From positions 46,058,510 through 46,122,509 of the forward strand of contig NC_092859.1 of the NCBI RefSeq assembly GCF_032062135.1: a stretch of 64,000 nucleotides of DNA. The letters run 5' to 3'. Positions 25,309 to 39,177 of this stretch are shown here, piece after piece; position 1 is the first letter of the stretch, and each line of letters starts with the position of its first letter. Origin of the DNA: Pyxicephalus adspersus. Its lineage: Eukaryota; Chordata; Amphibia; Anura; Pyxicephalidae. The position numbers and the translations under genes were made by a program. Under the pieces are notes generated by a model. That model saw only the letters and a program-made list of their open reading frames with translations. It had not been told where the DNA came from and searched no databases.

Positions 25309-28300
25309 AGAAAAAACTTTTAACTGTTTCCTACACAATTTAAAACCAATTTTTTTAAAAAAAATTGTGTGAAGGGGCAAAATATTTCCACTTCTTCATT
25401 GCAGGAACATGCACAGCAATGCACTACTAGTACAAAGATCATTACTTGTCAATCACACCCCGCCCCCCCATATTTAATTCTCTGACTAAGTTTACTTTTA
25501 TTTATGCAAGCCTTCTTCAGGAATAAATATTACCAACCAGATAGCATGGAGAGGCATTTACAGAAGGTTGGTATTGCCATAAGAGGCGTACCAAGGACCA
25601 CAGTAACATTTTTAGGTTAAAAAAAAAAATCTGTAAAAAAGATATTTTCAAGGTTGGCTGGAGCCAGAACTGCAAAAATGTGTATTGGTGGATGCTGTTT
25701 TGGGACATAGAGGCACTGAGGGGACATTTTAAGCACCTGCACACGTCTTCCTATAATCCACTTTGTTCCAGAGAATGACTTTCTCTATAAACATGCAATA
25801 CTGCCAACCAGGCTGGAGGAACATTTGTATAAATTTTGACTAACTTAATGATTCTCTGGTGCTTTAGTAGACTTTTAGCAGTACATAACTGGTGGAGAAT
25901 ATAATGCAGGATGACCATGGAGGCAAAGTCCTTCTGAATCACTCCCTGTGACCTTTTCAAGCTGCTGTCATGAGATGTGAGAAGCACCTCCAAGTAGCTG
26001 TCAGTGGGAGAAAGTATTAAGGCTGCTGTAAAGCTTTTTTTCATCCAACAGACTCACTTGAAGTCTGACATTTGCAGAAAAATGGAAAGAAATAAAATAC
26101 ATTTTTAAGTATGTTTCATCCAGAACATAAAAATTGCAAAACTTAATGAATGTCCTTTCAAAGGCTTGTAAGTCAGCATATAGAGCTTTGTTTGCCAAGG
26201 ACACTGTAGAAAATGAAAAACATAAAAGAGTACAATCTATGGTAAAAATAACAAGGCATTACCCAGAGAGGAAGCCTTGGACTGCAGTGGATTAAGAATA
26301 TATATTGAGGCTTAAGACACAGCATGGCCCTTTTGTCTCCATCCAACACAGTAATACCTTATAAAATTACTGCAGGAAAGATCATCTTTTATATAGTCAA
26401 GATCCCGAGTTTACTATAAAGCTAGCTAAAATGTGAGTGGTGCAGAAAAAAAAATACATCTATCTGGAACGAGGAAGGATACTGAATGTTGATTAGTTGC
26501 TGTAGCTTTTTACAACCAGTGATCCGTGTATCAAAGTATTGATTACGTTTTACAACCATAATTAAGCCCTCCTATAACTGAATATATTTATATTATATCT
26601 CTTTTACACAATGCCCCCCCCCACCTGGACCAGTTATAAATACAGAAGCACTGGTTTACAGCACAGATACAGTATAATGTTAAAGAACCATACCAAATCT
26701 CCTATAACTGTTTCAGGCTTGTTGACTTAATGCAATTTATGGAGACCATGAACTCTATAAAACTCAGCCTAATAAGTAATAGGGTCTCATTCCAATACCA
26801 CAATCATGGCTACTGAGCCTGTATAATATCAGCAGATTCCTGTGGTTATTTACCCACCTTTTAACAATATAGCTCAGTTAGTTTATATTGTTTTGCACAC
26901 CCAGAAGCAGGTGATGTTGTCTGCCTGAGGTCAGCTATACAGTAGAGTCATCCTCAGATACATTTATTTGAATAATGTAACCTGAATATTCAATTTGTAT
27001 TCACAGTTTTCTTTTCAAACCACAGGTTAAGCATCTGCAACTTTCAGCATACTCTTTTGGTTTGCTGTTAGCATACCTCACTAATCCCATCATGCTCCGC
27101 CAGCCACTTGTTATGCAATGTTAAAGCAAATGTGCTTTGCACATGCAGGGCAGCTAAAGCATAAATATGGAATCCAAGATAAGGGAAACCTGTTGCTGAA
27201 TAAATATGGGGGCTCCCACTTTTCACTTCCTCCAAAAATGACAGTTTATTATGTTGATCCTATTTCTTTATTACCTTAAGCCCCTGACCCAGAACAAGTT
27301 TATAAGTTTCAACTTTTCTCTGGTTTACTGCACACTTATTTCATATCTTTAAATTAATTGACATTTGAGGATCAACATGCAGCTAGCATTTTCAGAAGTA
27401 GCTTTGCAGTGGGCATTTCTATATTTCAGTTATAAGTTCCTTTAATACCTAATTATAACCATCTTAGTTAAAATAAGGCAGAAGATTTTGAGGGATTTAT
27501 ATTACAGCTTCTCAGTACTGAAAACTAAGGATGTGCCTTTGAAACACAGGACTAATATTCATATAATAGCAAGTATTGTAATTAAAATGCAGTGCATTAT
27601 CTGTTGGGAAGTGACAATTTGCTTTCCATAGAAGCAGGATTATTTGGTCACTGGTTTACTTTCAGCCCACGCACTCATTTTTTTCTGCGGTCAACACATT
27701 TGACAAAATTCCAGAAAAATCCTTAAAGGACATGAGATTTGTGATGTATGCCAGCACTTTTCTCAGGTTATCTATTGGGGTCACATCAGTTCCTAAATTT
27801 TTTTTTTATTAAATGCCGATCTTTTAGCTCATCATTTATTTCACTCATGGCGGCTCTACAAGGCAACGGTGGCACATCGACCAAGGGCAGAGTTAGTGCC
27901 TTCTCAGGAGCAGCTTTGTCTCTTCAGATAAGGCCTTCTAATGTGTCTGTGAGTTATTATTGTTATATTTCACGGTGAGCTGACTGAGCTTTTGCAAGGA
28001 CTGAGCAAAACACCATCCGTTTGCCTATTGCTTTGTCCTTCATTTTGTAAGGGTCACCGTCTAATTGATGCTCCTTTGAGCTCAGCTGCTAAAACTGAAG
28101 TTCAGAAATGCTTTATGCATATAACAACGGGCCTCACACTGCATCCTTTTAATGGGGATAATTTTTAAAGTTCATTACTCAATCATTAGTAGAACAAAGT
28201 CTTGCAGTCCTCTGAGGTAAAGGGTAAAGTATTAAATTAGGTTCAAAAGTGAATGGCCATTGGCAGCTGACAGAGAGGGCGGTGTGGGATGCCACACCTG

Positions 28301-29068
28301 GGGCCCCCTTTAAAATGAGCATATAATGATTCTGAACATCATTATCTTTGCTGTAATAGGAATTTGTGAAAGCAATTAAAATCTGCACAGTGTTATATGC
28401 TTGAATTATTGATTTTAAGTATTTGTTTGTTCCCTTCTCTATTTTCTATTCCAAACTTATAATTGCCATTTGAGCATTGGCAACAGTGGGGGTAGCATGA
28501 TGCCAGCTTTCTTCTAGGTCTGTTCAGGTAGGTGATATCCGTGTTAATGCTTATTTTGAGGAGCTAGCCAAAGTTTTGATGACAATGTATTAAAGTGGAT
28601 ACACAAGTTGAGTGTCTGCAGTTGTGGGTTCAGCTCTGGATTCCATCACTCATCTACTTAGATTGACACAAATAAATGAGGCTGACTGGTCCTGGAACAC
28701 TTTTAATAATATGGTATAGTGGTAGTCAGTCATCCTGCCTTATGGCTTGGGGAATTAAAAAACCAGAGCCAGTACACTAGCTGCATCCATGGAGCTGTAA
28801 GTCCTGTAAGAGAAAAGCTGTATTTAGATGTTGGCATCAATATAATTAATAATACTTGATTATATAAATGTTATATAAAGTAATGTGTATCTAAACCCCC
28901 TACAAATATGTTTTCCCCAAGTATATTCTTTATTATTCCTTTAATGCTGCGTCTGCATTCATTTCTTTTTTATCTGATCTTTCCTACCAGTAACACTACT
29001 CTCCTGGGCTACTGCTCAGTCTTCACTGTACCCATGGATGACTAAGACAGGAAAAGGGGGCGGGGGGG

Positions 29069-29073
29069 NNNNN
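29069..29073. other. Assembly gap (5 N) after a G-run
   Basis: The five N directly follow aaaagggggcggggggg, so the gap probably marks an unresolved homopolymer. Confidence 0.95.
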
Positions 29074-30833
29074 TAATAATGAAATAGTAAAAGGGTCTCT
29101 ATTTAAAAAATAGTTTAGCAATACTTACACTTTGTTTGATTTACATATTATGTTGTTTTGCTGTTAGAGAAATTAGTGCACTTTTAAACAATATGCTAAC
29201 CCTACCCACCTTTTTCGCAGACTTATACTTACTGAGATCTGACAGGTTCTTTTTATCAACCATTCACAATTCTTCTTTGCCTTCTGGTCATTGTAGCCCT
29301 ATTGTAACCTATGAATTCTTTCTGGTCAGTGCAGTCCAACTAAATGGGGATTGTCTACTTTTGTCTACCATCTTGAAACAGCGGTTTATGAAGTCTGTGG
29401 GCCTGTATTGTGCAGGTGCAGCCAGGAAAGAAGACTTGTGGTTGGCAAAAGTAAACAAACAGTGGACTGGCACCCTTTAGATCCCCATTAATATAAATGT
29501 ACTCAAGGGAAGGGAGAGTAAAATTAGGTTAGGATAATTCCACATTGTTCAAACGTGCACTTATCTTTTAAATTCACTCAATGTTGTACGAGAAACATAT
29601 AAATTTTAAAAAGGGATGTAAATTCATCAACATCAGAAATGTTTTTGATTGGCTTTTTACACCATATGCACCATCAGAATAATTTTAGTTAAGGTCTAAA
29701 AATTTTTGACTGATTTAGGGAAAAGCACTGTCCAGGCAACAGAAAAGCTATTGGTTACAGAAACAATGTATCTTGCTATGACAGACAATCATTCCGCTGC
29801 ACTGACCTTTTCAGATCAATATCCGCATAGGCATACACATAGATCACTCTTCTTGCATCATTTTCTGACTAATTACACTTCTAAAGCTATTTTTCTAAGC
29901 CTGTAATCCCAGCTCATGGCACATAGAAGCATATCATCCTATGTTTTTCAATTATTTATACAATGGATTGCCCTCATCATAGGCCTTCATTTCCAGTTCT
30001 TTTTTGTAGGCTTTATCCAAAAATCTTGCTGAATAAAATGGCAAGGTAACAGCTGACATGATCTGCAGTATTATCTGAAATCTAATAAAAGTTTGTGCAT
30101 AAAATCCTAGGAGCAGGAACTTTTTTTTAATAGATTGTCTTAATGTTCTCAGTGCACACTTGTAAATTTTTATTCTTTATGCTTATTTTAAACAATTGCA
30201 TATAAGCAGATGACCGCTTTGGAATGTAGCTGGTTATTAATAGAAATTATGAAGTACTATTTCGTGAAATTCATTTTGTCCGCACTGTTATTTAATAAGA
30301 TTTGAGACTTAATTAAAAGTTGTTGTTTTTTTTTTCAGAGGCAGATTTCCTAGCTAACAAGGCCACAGTATTTTTGACATATTGCAATAATGGCTTATCA
30401 CTAGAAATAAAATGTTCAGAGTTGTTCTTGGTCATTAAACAACTATTAATTGATCCCCAGGATTCTTATACAAGACTCATATTTTTTGAGGGGGGTTGTT
30501 TACCCTAAAGTTTCTATAGAAGACTTTTTCTGAAAGGTTAATTAAACATCATGGAAAAAAAAGCTTTTTTAATGGTTTTGCACTTTTTTACAGTCCATTT
30601 ATCCATTTATCATTTGAGAATAGTTTTAAGAGTTGGAATCCGGGCAAAGAAAAAAATGGCTAGTAATGTAGTTATGAAATAATTCAACACATAATAAAAT
30701 GTTTTTAAATGCACATGTTGTAAACACATGCATTTGTTTTGATATCACTTTCTCGGGTAATCCCTTAGCACAGCAGCACTAAGATTTAGAACTGGAGAGG
30801 CCTTCACCAGGAACTAGGCAGACTGTTACAACA

Positions 30834-31362
30834 TTAAAGTGGAGGTAAACTGAACAGAAAAAAAAAAAAAATAAAAACTCATGTTTACTCCTCCAAAGAT
30901 CCCTCCAGAGGTTTCCTAGATTGGGTCCCGCGTCATTATGTAATCCGCCTCTGCCAGGCGCTGCCATCTTCTGCCTGCATCCCCTATTTTGCACTGCTGT
31001 AAATGGGGGATGCGCATACGTGATCTACATTGCTCCCTGGGACAAAAAGTTCCCTCTGCACATGCCTAATCTTCCAACAGCCAGAAGCCTTTTGGGATGC
31101 ATGACATGTATCCCAAGAGAACCTTCCATTTTCTTTGGCATTTGTGGTGTTACCAGTTTTGATATAAGCAGTATTTAATGAAGTTATTTTTCCTGTGACC
31201 ACTTTCTGCTTCTAAGCAACCCCAGCACGTATCACAGAGCCTCTAAAAAGTCGCCTGTTGCTTGGAGTTATTGTAGTTCTTGCACATGAAAATTACTATT
31301 TATGTGGTCAATAGTAACTTTTGGTAGTGTTTTCAGTTATGCAGGAAAGGTTCACTTCAATA
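30834..31362. mobile_element. Possible TTAA-type DNA element
   Basis: The left end ttaaagtggaggtaaactga and the right end aggttcacttcaataa (reverse complement ttattgaagtgaacct) are weakly inverted. The interior has a GC-richer core with CpG, like the element at 10344-10790. The boundaries are tentative. Confidence 0.35.
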
Positions 31363-33426
31363 AATGACCATTACCATAGACTAATTTCCGCTCCGAGGAG
31401 CACCCACCACAGTCAATTCTGTGTGGTCAGCAGTGCTAAATAAAGTTTTAGGTGCACAGCTTATTGAATGAAAATAGTTTACCTTCCTGAGGATTCAGGC
31501 TCCCTCTGCTGTGGATATAAATTCTTATCTGTAAGCTGTATAAATCCTTTTATGCCATTCTGTCCTTTTCATTCCTCTCTGTCTCCCTCTTTCTCCTCCA
31601 AACAGATTAGAAAGAGCGATGCTGCCTTTCTTTCACCTTGTAGATCTATATCTCAAATTACATTTTTTTTCACCCTTTCTCTTCAGCTTGTACTGACATC
31701 ACTCATTTTCAAAGCTGTGCAAGTCATAACTTATACACATAGGGTTTATTTTTGAGTCAGTGCATAGCCATTTAAAAAATATACTGCTGATTTCCAATAA
31801 GAGCATGGCAGAACCACAGTCTTGTTTGATTTATTTTAAACTGCTGCATAAGTATTATTCCCCCTATCACCTCCACGCTCCACGTTTTGTATTGTCACGA
31901 CCTTGAATTAACTTCATTGGTTAATATTTCTTTAATTTATGAGTGTTTTACCCCCAATGTTGTAAAACACTAAATAATATTTTGTGTTAGCAGTCTCAAT
32001 CATTTGATACTTGAACTCCACCTAAGTTTCCAATAGGTAATGATCTGAGAATAAATGGCTTTGTTAGAAACCACACAGGATCAAAGAAAATCAAGTTTAA
32101 TAAGTTAGAGACTTGTATCGGTAAAATATCATCAGCCTTTAAAGAAGCAAGTGTTTGTTTTGCCATGATCTTTGCAAAATATTTTCAAATAAAATCATCT
32201 ATTTATTGATGATCATTTATTATCAGATAGTGTGCTTCTTTGCTCTAACCAGGGAAGCTGCAGTGTCTGCATCTGCAAAAGAGGAAATTAACCAAAACTG
32301 AAATTTCTCTTACACTGGGTTTCGTCAGATATGTACACTGTTAGATTTTTCAACCCAAACACAGGGAATACCTAACATTTTCTTGTATGTTAGTATTGTT
32401 GTCTTGGAAAAATCGGTGAACATTCACACACTTGGGAAAGGACATTTCTGGTCGTATTTTTCTATACTGACAGGATAAGGGACATTTAACGCGAGGTCCA
32501 TTCTGTACAGAATCCTAGGGATAGGCAAAACAATATTTCACCTATGCAGTAACATCAGTAAAGTATTAATAGTATCTTACTACTACCTAGTACCATTAAG
32601 GTTTATATGTAGATCAGTACCATTCGCTTCTGTTGCAAGTGAGTCGGTGCTGTTTAACATGACTTTCTTAGTCTGGTCCATTCCCTTCACACCATCTTTT
32701 TACAACCCCCCCCCCCCAAGGTTTGTTGCAGATTTACACAGATAGTTTTTTAATTTCCCGTATATCATCTGTGTCATTCATTGCCTTTGGTTACTTACCA
32801 GCACTCAGTGGCACTGTAAAAGATGTCCTCCTGAAGGGACAGAACATAACGAGGGTGACAGATATTTCCCAGGGAGTTTATGGCAGGAAGGCACCATTCA
32901 ATTCAATCTCTTTGGGGGATTACTGGTTCCAGATTTATTTTGTAAGCAGCAGCAACAGAAACCCTATTTTCAAATGTTTGCAGTTACCTTTAAGTACACT
33001 CACCTGTTCCCCATTCTGTCTCAGTTGCCGCCATCATCTTCCATCTCTCGCTTGTATCAGTCTTTAGCCATCTTGATTGGCCTAGATAACATAACTCCCA
33101 CAGAAGCGCATAAAACAAATTTTAACTTTAATGCAAAAAGACAATTACTGTCCAGCCTACCACAACTTACTAATTGCATACCATTTAGTGCAACACTGCA
33201 TGATGCTGGGATCATTCAGTTTTTTTGTACTTTCAGGGCAGTTGATGTTTGTATTCTCTACTTTTTTATGTGCTTGTAATTGTGTACTTTTATTCCACTT
33301 TCTCTTGGCCTCCAAGCACAAGTATTAGATAAAAACGTTCCAGCCAAAAAACATATGTAAAGTAGCAGTGTATTTTATTTACTTATTTTAGACATCTGTA
33401 CATACACACAGCATTTTACATAGTGT

Positions 33427-33441
33427 CCACTAGATGGCAGC
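33427..33441 (+). promoter_or_regulatory. CTCF-like motif
   Basis: CCACTAGATGGCAGC matches the core CCASYAGRKGGCRS at every position. It lies in apparently non-repeat sequence. Confidence 0.45.
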
Positions 33442-35557
33442 CACCATTGTAATTTAAACAGCACACTTTCTTTGTTCTGAAAGTTTTAACAGAATCTGTT
33501 CATTTCCTTGTAAATTGTGTTTTGTGCTGATGGATGGCTCTTGTCTAGAGCAAGATGTTTTTTGAACTGACAAAATATTATACACGCACTATCGGCTATT
33601 GCCACATTACATGTTGTGCACTATTTGTTTCTAAAACCTGAAAATGTTCGGAGTATTTCTTACTGGCAAATGAAATAGATTCCTATATAGTGTGGGGCAT
33701 AGTCCAGTATATTTTAAATAAAGGTTTCTTTTATTAAAGCATTAACTGATAACTATAACAAACAAAATAAATAGTTCAGGATCATATTGGAAAGAATAAA
33801 GAACTATTTATTAATCATTATGTATTTTATGGGGAGAATGCTTTTATACCCAGGAGAATGACTATTTCATCAATTGCATAAGCAAACTGTGAAACACATG
33901 AAACAATAGATTACTACAACATATGATGTGCTGCCCAAGCATTGGATATCAATGTGCACATAATATTCTTTGTGTTTTTTTTTTTTTTAATGTTTGAATA
34001 GATTTGGCCTTAAGAGTACCTGTTACAATTGACTTATTGGCCTCTTTAAGAAAAGTGAAGACCATTATATGACTAATTTCGGCACTATTATATAACAGTG
34101 CTTAGTGTATGGACTATAAATAATTGCTAGATGTAGGTTTAAGTTGTATTACCAAAAGGATAAAAAAAGATGCTCTCCTAATATTGTAATTCAGGTTATT
34201 GGAGATTATTGAATGCAATTCGGGGTATATTGAACTTTCCCGGTAATGAAGCGTTCATAAACCAGCAACAAGAACGTAGCCAGCTTTAGATGACATGGCC
34301 TCTGAGTCAGTTTTACTGATTTTATGACAAATGTAGTTCAGAACCCTGGATGCAATAAAAGTGCCAATTAAGTCAATTATTAAAATGTATTACACATCCT
34401 GGAACAAGACAACATGTGGCTGATGCAAATGTTCTGGCCAGAAACGTATCTGAAAAAAATCCAATCAATTCCAATCGTTGGCACGCGCCAGTAGAACTGG
34501 CTACGGCATGAGCCAAGACAGAAATGACCAGATTTCGGGAATGCTAAGCCAAGCCTGTATAATATCAGATAAAGATTAAGGGTCTGCCCTAAAAGCAATT
34601 GTTTTTTGTTGTGCTGCTTTAAAATTAAAAAAAAAAAAAAAAAATACAGCTTTTGTTATAAAACAAGCATCACTTTTTCCTTTGAATGAAATTACAGGTC
34701 TTGAGTTTCTTGTCACCGAGACACTTTGCTCCTCATCCAGACGTAGCCACAGGATATTTGTGTATAGCAATAGCACGATCTGGCAATATGTACACGCGCT
34801 CCGCGGTCCTCCTTGCAGAGGCCATACTTCCAGACTCCAGCAGGTATCCTGCACAGCTGTCTCATCATGCGCCGTGGTTGCTATAGCAAAAGCTGTAGAC
34901 TTTAAAGACAGGTTACATCCATTTAAAAATGTTGCCTTAAAATGAGAACACATCAAGGCACTGTATTAAATGACATTTGAAATTATATGACTAACGCACT
35001 CGTACTTCTCCCCCTTTGTAGTTGCAAGAGTGGCACCAGTGATTTATGATGGCATTTTTGACATTGGAAGGATCAGAAAGATTTTGAGTTTAATGAGAAT
35101 TTTCAGTAATTCCCCTGGGTCTCTCACTTCTTCTATAACAGAAAAGTAGAAGGAGGAAAAAAAAAGGAAAAATCTTTCGTCCTCTTCAGTACTACATTAT
35201 GCCGTAGTTGGTAGAGATGAAGGAACATGGCAGGTTTGTGATGTTGAAGCGATAGATGCATCTTGACACACATTTTATATCTGCCTCATTCTCTGTGCAA
35301 AGCTTTTATAGTAACCGGCATCATCAGAAGTGTCTTTAAATGAGAACTCCAGAAAAAAAATAAAACTAAGAAAAAAAAATTATATATTGATTGAAACATT
35401 ACTGAAGAATGTTTTATCGCTGTATATAGTTAGTATAGTTACTGCTCACCAATTGAAATTTTAAATCAGGCTTCCGCAGAGGGGCTTGTACTTTCTATTT
35501 AATTGGGAGAAAAGGGAAAGCTGGGCTGGTGCCTACAGATTATATAAATACAGTGTA

Positions 35558-35640
35558 TATGTGTAAATGCATGTATATGTATGTATGTGCGTATATACAC
35601 ACACACAAACATATAAATACGTACGCACGCACTCGTGCAA
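35558..35640. repeat. Imperfect TG/TA/CA simple repeat
   Basis: Alternating purine-pyrimidine sequence: gtatatgtgtaaatgcatgt, atatgtatgtatgtgcgtat, then acacacacaaac and acgtacgcacgcac. Confidence 0.8.
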
Positions 35641-36679
35641 GACAGAAAAGAGAAGATTAGAGAAAGTTTAGAAGTGTCCGGAAGATGGGATGAGAGTGAA
35701 AAAAAAGATATTTCACAGATTTTAAAAATGCTTTGGTGCCAAGCTCCTTCCACAACAGTTTCAAGTTGGATGAACTGTCCCATAGAGCTTCCCCTCTTCA
35801 GCCATGCATCTGCTTTCTTGCTGATGTCTTCATGTTAAGTGCAGGGCCAGTATATGTTAGGAGGCCGAAGGCCCTCCCATATTTTAGGGTGACTGCTTGT
35901 GAAGATAGGAGTGAGTTTAAAACTGTTATATACCCCTGCATGAGACAAGCATTGGGGAAGGGAGCACCAAAAAAGTTTTGTGTGTTACCTTTATAGCTGA
36001 AAACCAGGCTAGCTAGCATTGGCAGCCTTTATACAATAGATGGTCAGCCCTAAGCCAATCTATGAATACATAAAATGTGGCACATTTGTTCAGTAATGTA
36101 CCACAATATCCTGTAGAGTAGAGAAGTTGGGGATTGTTTAGTGACCGTTCCCACTTCCTACAAATATATATAGTGCTTGGTATACAGTCACATATATTGG
36201 CACTGTGCAGTATACATGAATATGACTTTGTACAGTTATAATATTTACTGATCATGGTACAATTGAGGATTACAAATGTCTTGATTTTTTTGGAAGATGT
36301 TCTGGAATTTGAGCATCATTTATGATTATCAGACGATGACTCTGGGGAATAGAAATGACATTGCATGCTCCTCTGGCCTCCCTGTGAGCTGGCACAATTC
36401 TTATTTCCTTGTAGAAAAGTGAAGGAAAGTACAATGCATGGACCAGTATCATCAGATAACGTTGGTGGAATTTCTATAGCTTCAAAGGAGAAATAAATAT
36501 CACCTTGGTAATCATTCTTGGAAAAAACCTGCCTGCCTGTGGTCACGTATTTAGAATCCTCCATGTAATTTGGGCCTAGCTGCCTACCAGTAGTTAGTAT
36601 TTCTGGAGTAGAGTGTATCCTTAACTGTTAAATGTCATGTCTTAAATGTCATTTGCAGTGTTAAGTCCAGGTAATAACT

Positions 36680-37075
36680 CGGTATGCTACTAGCATTTGC
36701 TTTGTTCGGTAGCATTAATTTCTTAAGCAAATTTGGAAGTTCACTGAGCGTGATCTCTTTTTGCAGAGCTGATTGTTCCTCTCTGATTAAAATGTTTCTT
36801 TCACCCTGCAGGCTGATAGAATGCCTCGCAGTTAGAGGGGTGATGCCAGACGCTGCTTACTTAGATTGCGATCTGTGCTTATTACAATCTCTGCTTACAA
36901 TCAGTTTTAATTAATTGGGCTCTCATTTAGCTGCAGGCCGGGCACTTTTCTCTGATTAGACACAAGGAAGAAGAGCAGACATTCAGGGGAGAAGGGTGCG
37001 GCAAAGTAATTGTTGCCTTTTTTTTCTTTTCTGTCTTGTTTAAATGGCATGTGCTTTAAATAAAACAGGTTTTGT
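36680..37075. promoter_or_regulatory. Candidate conserved non-coding element (weak)
   Basis: A repeat-free stretch with a high local density of homeodomain-type cores (gcattaat, tgattaaaat, gattgcgatc, ttaattaattggg, tgattagaca, gtaattg). The composition is less AT-biased than its surroundings. This is inference from motif density only. Confidence 0.2.
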
Positions 37076-37256
37076 CATGCATTAGAAAGGAAATGTCCTT
37101 TTTTCAACCTCTCTGCCCAATTTTGCACATACTCAACACACGCATTATACAAAATAAAATTAAAAACAAAAAACCTCCATTGGCATATCACAGGCATATC
37201 ATTGGATTTGATAGTGTAGAACAGAAGTCTTTAATAGGCCATATTAGAGGCAGTAT

Positions 37257-37438
37257 GCCTGATTTATTGAGAAGCTGGGTGATCCAGTAAACCTGGAATG
37301 TATTTCTTGAACATATTTTGCTATTAGTGGGCCAATTCTTTTTATGCAGGATCAGATTGATTCCAGATTTGCTGTATCACTCAGGTTCTCCCATGATCTA
37401 TCTTCTCCAGTCCTAGAGAGCTTTAATAAATCAAGCCC
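37257..37438. mobile_element. Palindromic MITE 'gcctgatttat...ataaatcaagcc', copy 1 (internally deleted)
   Basis: The left end gcctgatttattgagaagct and right end agctttaataaatcaagcc are inverted. It shares gggtgatccag, ccaggttt-like, caggttctcccatgat and ctccagtcctagagagcttt with the copy at 44421-44640. The left arm is shorter than the right, so part of it is deleted. Confidence 0.7.
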
Positions 37439-38999
37439 AATATTTCTGTTGAGTCTGTATATATCTGTGTAAAAAAACAACCTTGTTTTCTATAATCTTT
37501 CGGAACTATACCAGTGTCTTTATGTGCTCGTTTAAGCACAGGCTCTGCTAGTGCTTTAAAATTGTTTTATTTTACTTTGAAAGTCTGAAATCATCAAGCC
37601 ACTAAAAACAATGCACTTATCTCAGCAGTCATAAAGCAGGGATGCTAATTGACTGGTGTATAATACAGATCACCCTCTTTTTGTTCATATATAAATCTTG
37701 GTCTATAGCAATAATAAAATATACAGCAGGGTAGGAATGTAAATTTTTATATATGCACTACAATTTCATTTTACACCACTTTCATATATAATCATTTATC
37801 ATTTCTGAACACTTGGCTACCTTTGCTTGTAAATCTGTTTGTATTCAGGATATATCGTTTGGAAGAAAACAAATGTTCAGAAAATAGGTTTGGGCTTTCA
37901 GAAGGAAATGATGCCCTTAGTAGCACTGTTCTTCTATGTCTTTTGTATACAAACCATACAATAAGCATATTGTGGTTTGATCCATCAGTTCCCATCAATC
38001 ACATTTTGCCATATATACAAACTTACTGCCTTAGGGACTCCAGGGATTTCTAACCTTCAGCAGTAATTGCTAAAAAAAGTATAAAACAGACAATTATATT
38101 ACTTTGCTTGTAATGCATAGGTTTGTCCACAAGGTGGCACATTTGTCCTTTTTTGTATCATGATTTTATTAGGTTATCAGTTCTGTTCAGGTTGTAGATT
38201 TATTCCCTATTTTAAGAAAATAACATTGTTGATTACAATGCCAGTGTGTGCATACACATATAGGATTATTCCATTATTAAATGTTGTTGTCCTTTTTGTG
38301 TAATCAATATATATTTCCATTGAAATTCTGTTCATGTTGGCCTTATAAATTGATCCCAGTTATGTTTATTTTCAATCCTATATTTTTATACAGGGTAACT
38401 AAAAAACATAAAACTTCTATTTGTTTCTAGCTGTAGTTTTGCTTTCAGAATATAAGCACTAGAATTAAAGAATTACGTTGCAATTCTGTGCATAGCAGCA
38501 GTGCTGGGAATGCATCCAAACATATAGGATTTACTACTGATATGGTGAAGAAAAGCATTTAAAACAAAGGAAGCATTACAGATACTCCTTATCTTTATGA
38601 GCACACATAGAAAGGTTAGAGGTGGAAATTGCCCTACAAACTATTTGAATGGTAATCAGGTGGGGGTAACATGTAATATTTATTTCCAATGTAGTTGGCC
38701 TTTTCAGACCCATCAGAACTGCTCAGGGTATCTAGTATCTGTCAGTCCGTGCCTGCAATTGTATGCGAGTGTTCACTGATCATTTACTGATATAGTCATA
38801 TGAAGATATTGGGATTCATTGAGGAGTTCTGTAACCATTATATATTCCTTTGGCCTGTGTTTGCTAAACTTTCATTTTGACTTGCTGGAAAATTACATCA
38901 AGGGTATTCTATTGCATGTGAATACAATTACTAGACCCTTAATGAGCATAAGAAGGTTTACACACTTTTTGGTATACCTAATTTTACATTCTTAGATTT

Positions 39000-39112
39000 T
39001 AAGCTCTTTCCAGCAGGATCCTCTCTTCCTCCTGAGTCATTGTTTGTATCTGTCTGTCATAGCTGCATAATATGTTGGTGCTTTATAAATACAGTTTATT
39101 AATAATAATACA
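39000..39112 (+). repeat. tRNA-derived SINE, 3' part
   Basis: It reads ttttaagctctttccagcag, gatcctctcttcctcctgag, tcattgtttgtatctgtctg, cataatatgttggtgcttta, taaatacagtttattaataa. The tail is the + orientation of the copies at 49196-49340 and 53415-53543. Confidence 0.75.
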
Positions 39113-39162
39113 AAACCAGAAAATGTAAAACTTTTTTATTTTGCATGCATTCTCACTTTGTG

Positions 39163-39177
39163 CCACTAGATGGTGCT
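39163..39177 (+). promoter_or_regulatory. CTCF-like motif, one mismatch
   Basis: CCACTAGATGGTGCT fits the CTCF core except T for C at GGC. A related CCACCAGATGGTGTG lies at 39622-39636. Confidence 0.3.

Larger units (their letters stand above)
22950..30833. other. Non-coding sequence
   Basis: It contains one dispersed repeat copy (23255-23405), a 31-nt A-run (25277-25307) and a 5-base assembly gap. No exon or transposon coding remnant was recognised. Confidence 0.5.
31363..37256. other. Non-coding sequence
   Basis: It contains a CTCF-like motif (33427-33441), an A-run (34629-34643), purine/pyrimidine alternating repeats near 35558-35640, and a repeat-free, TAAT-rich segment (36680-37075). 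No exons recognised. Confidence 0.5.
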
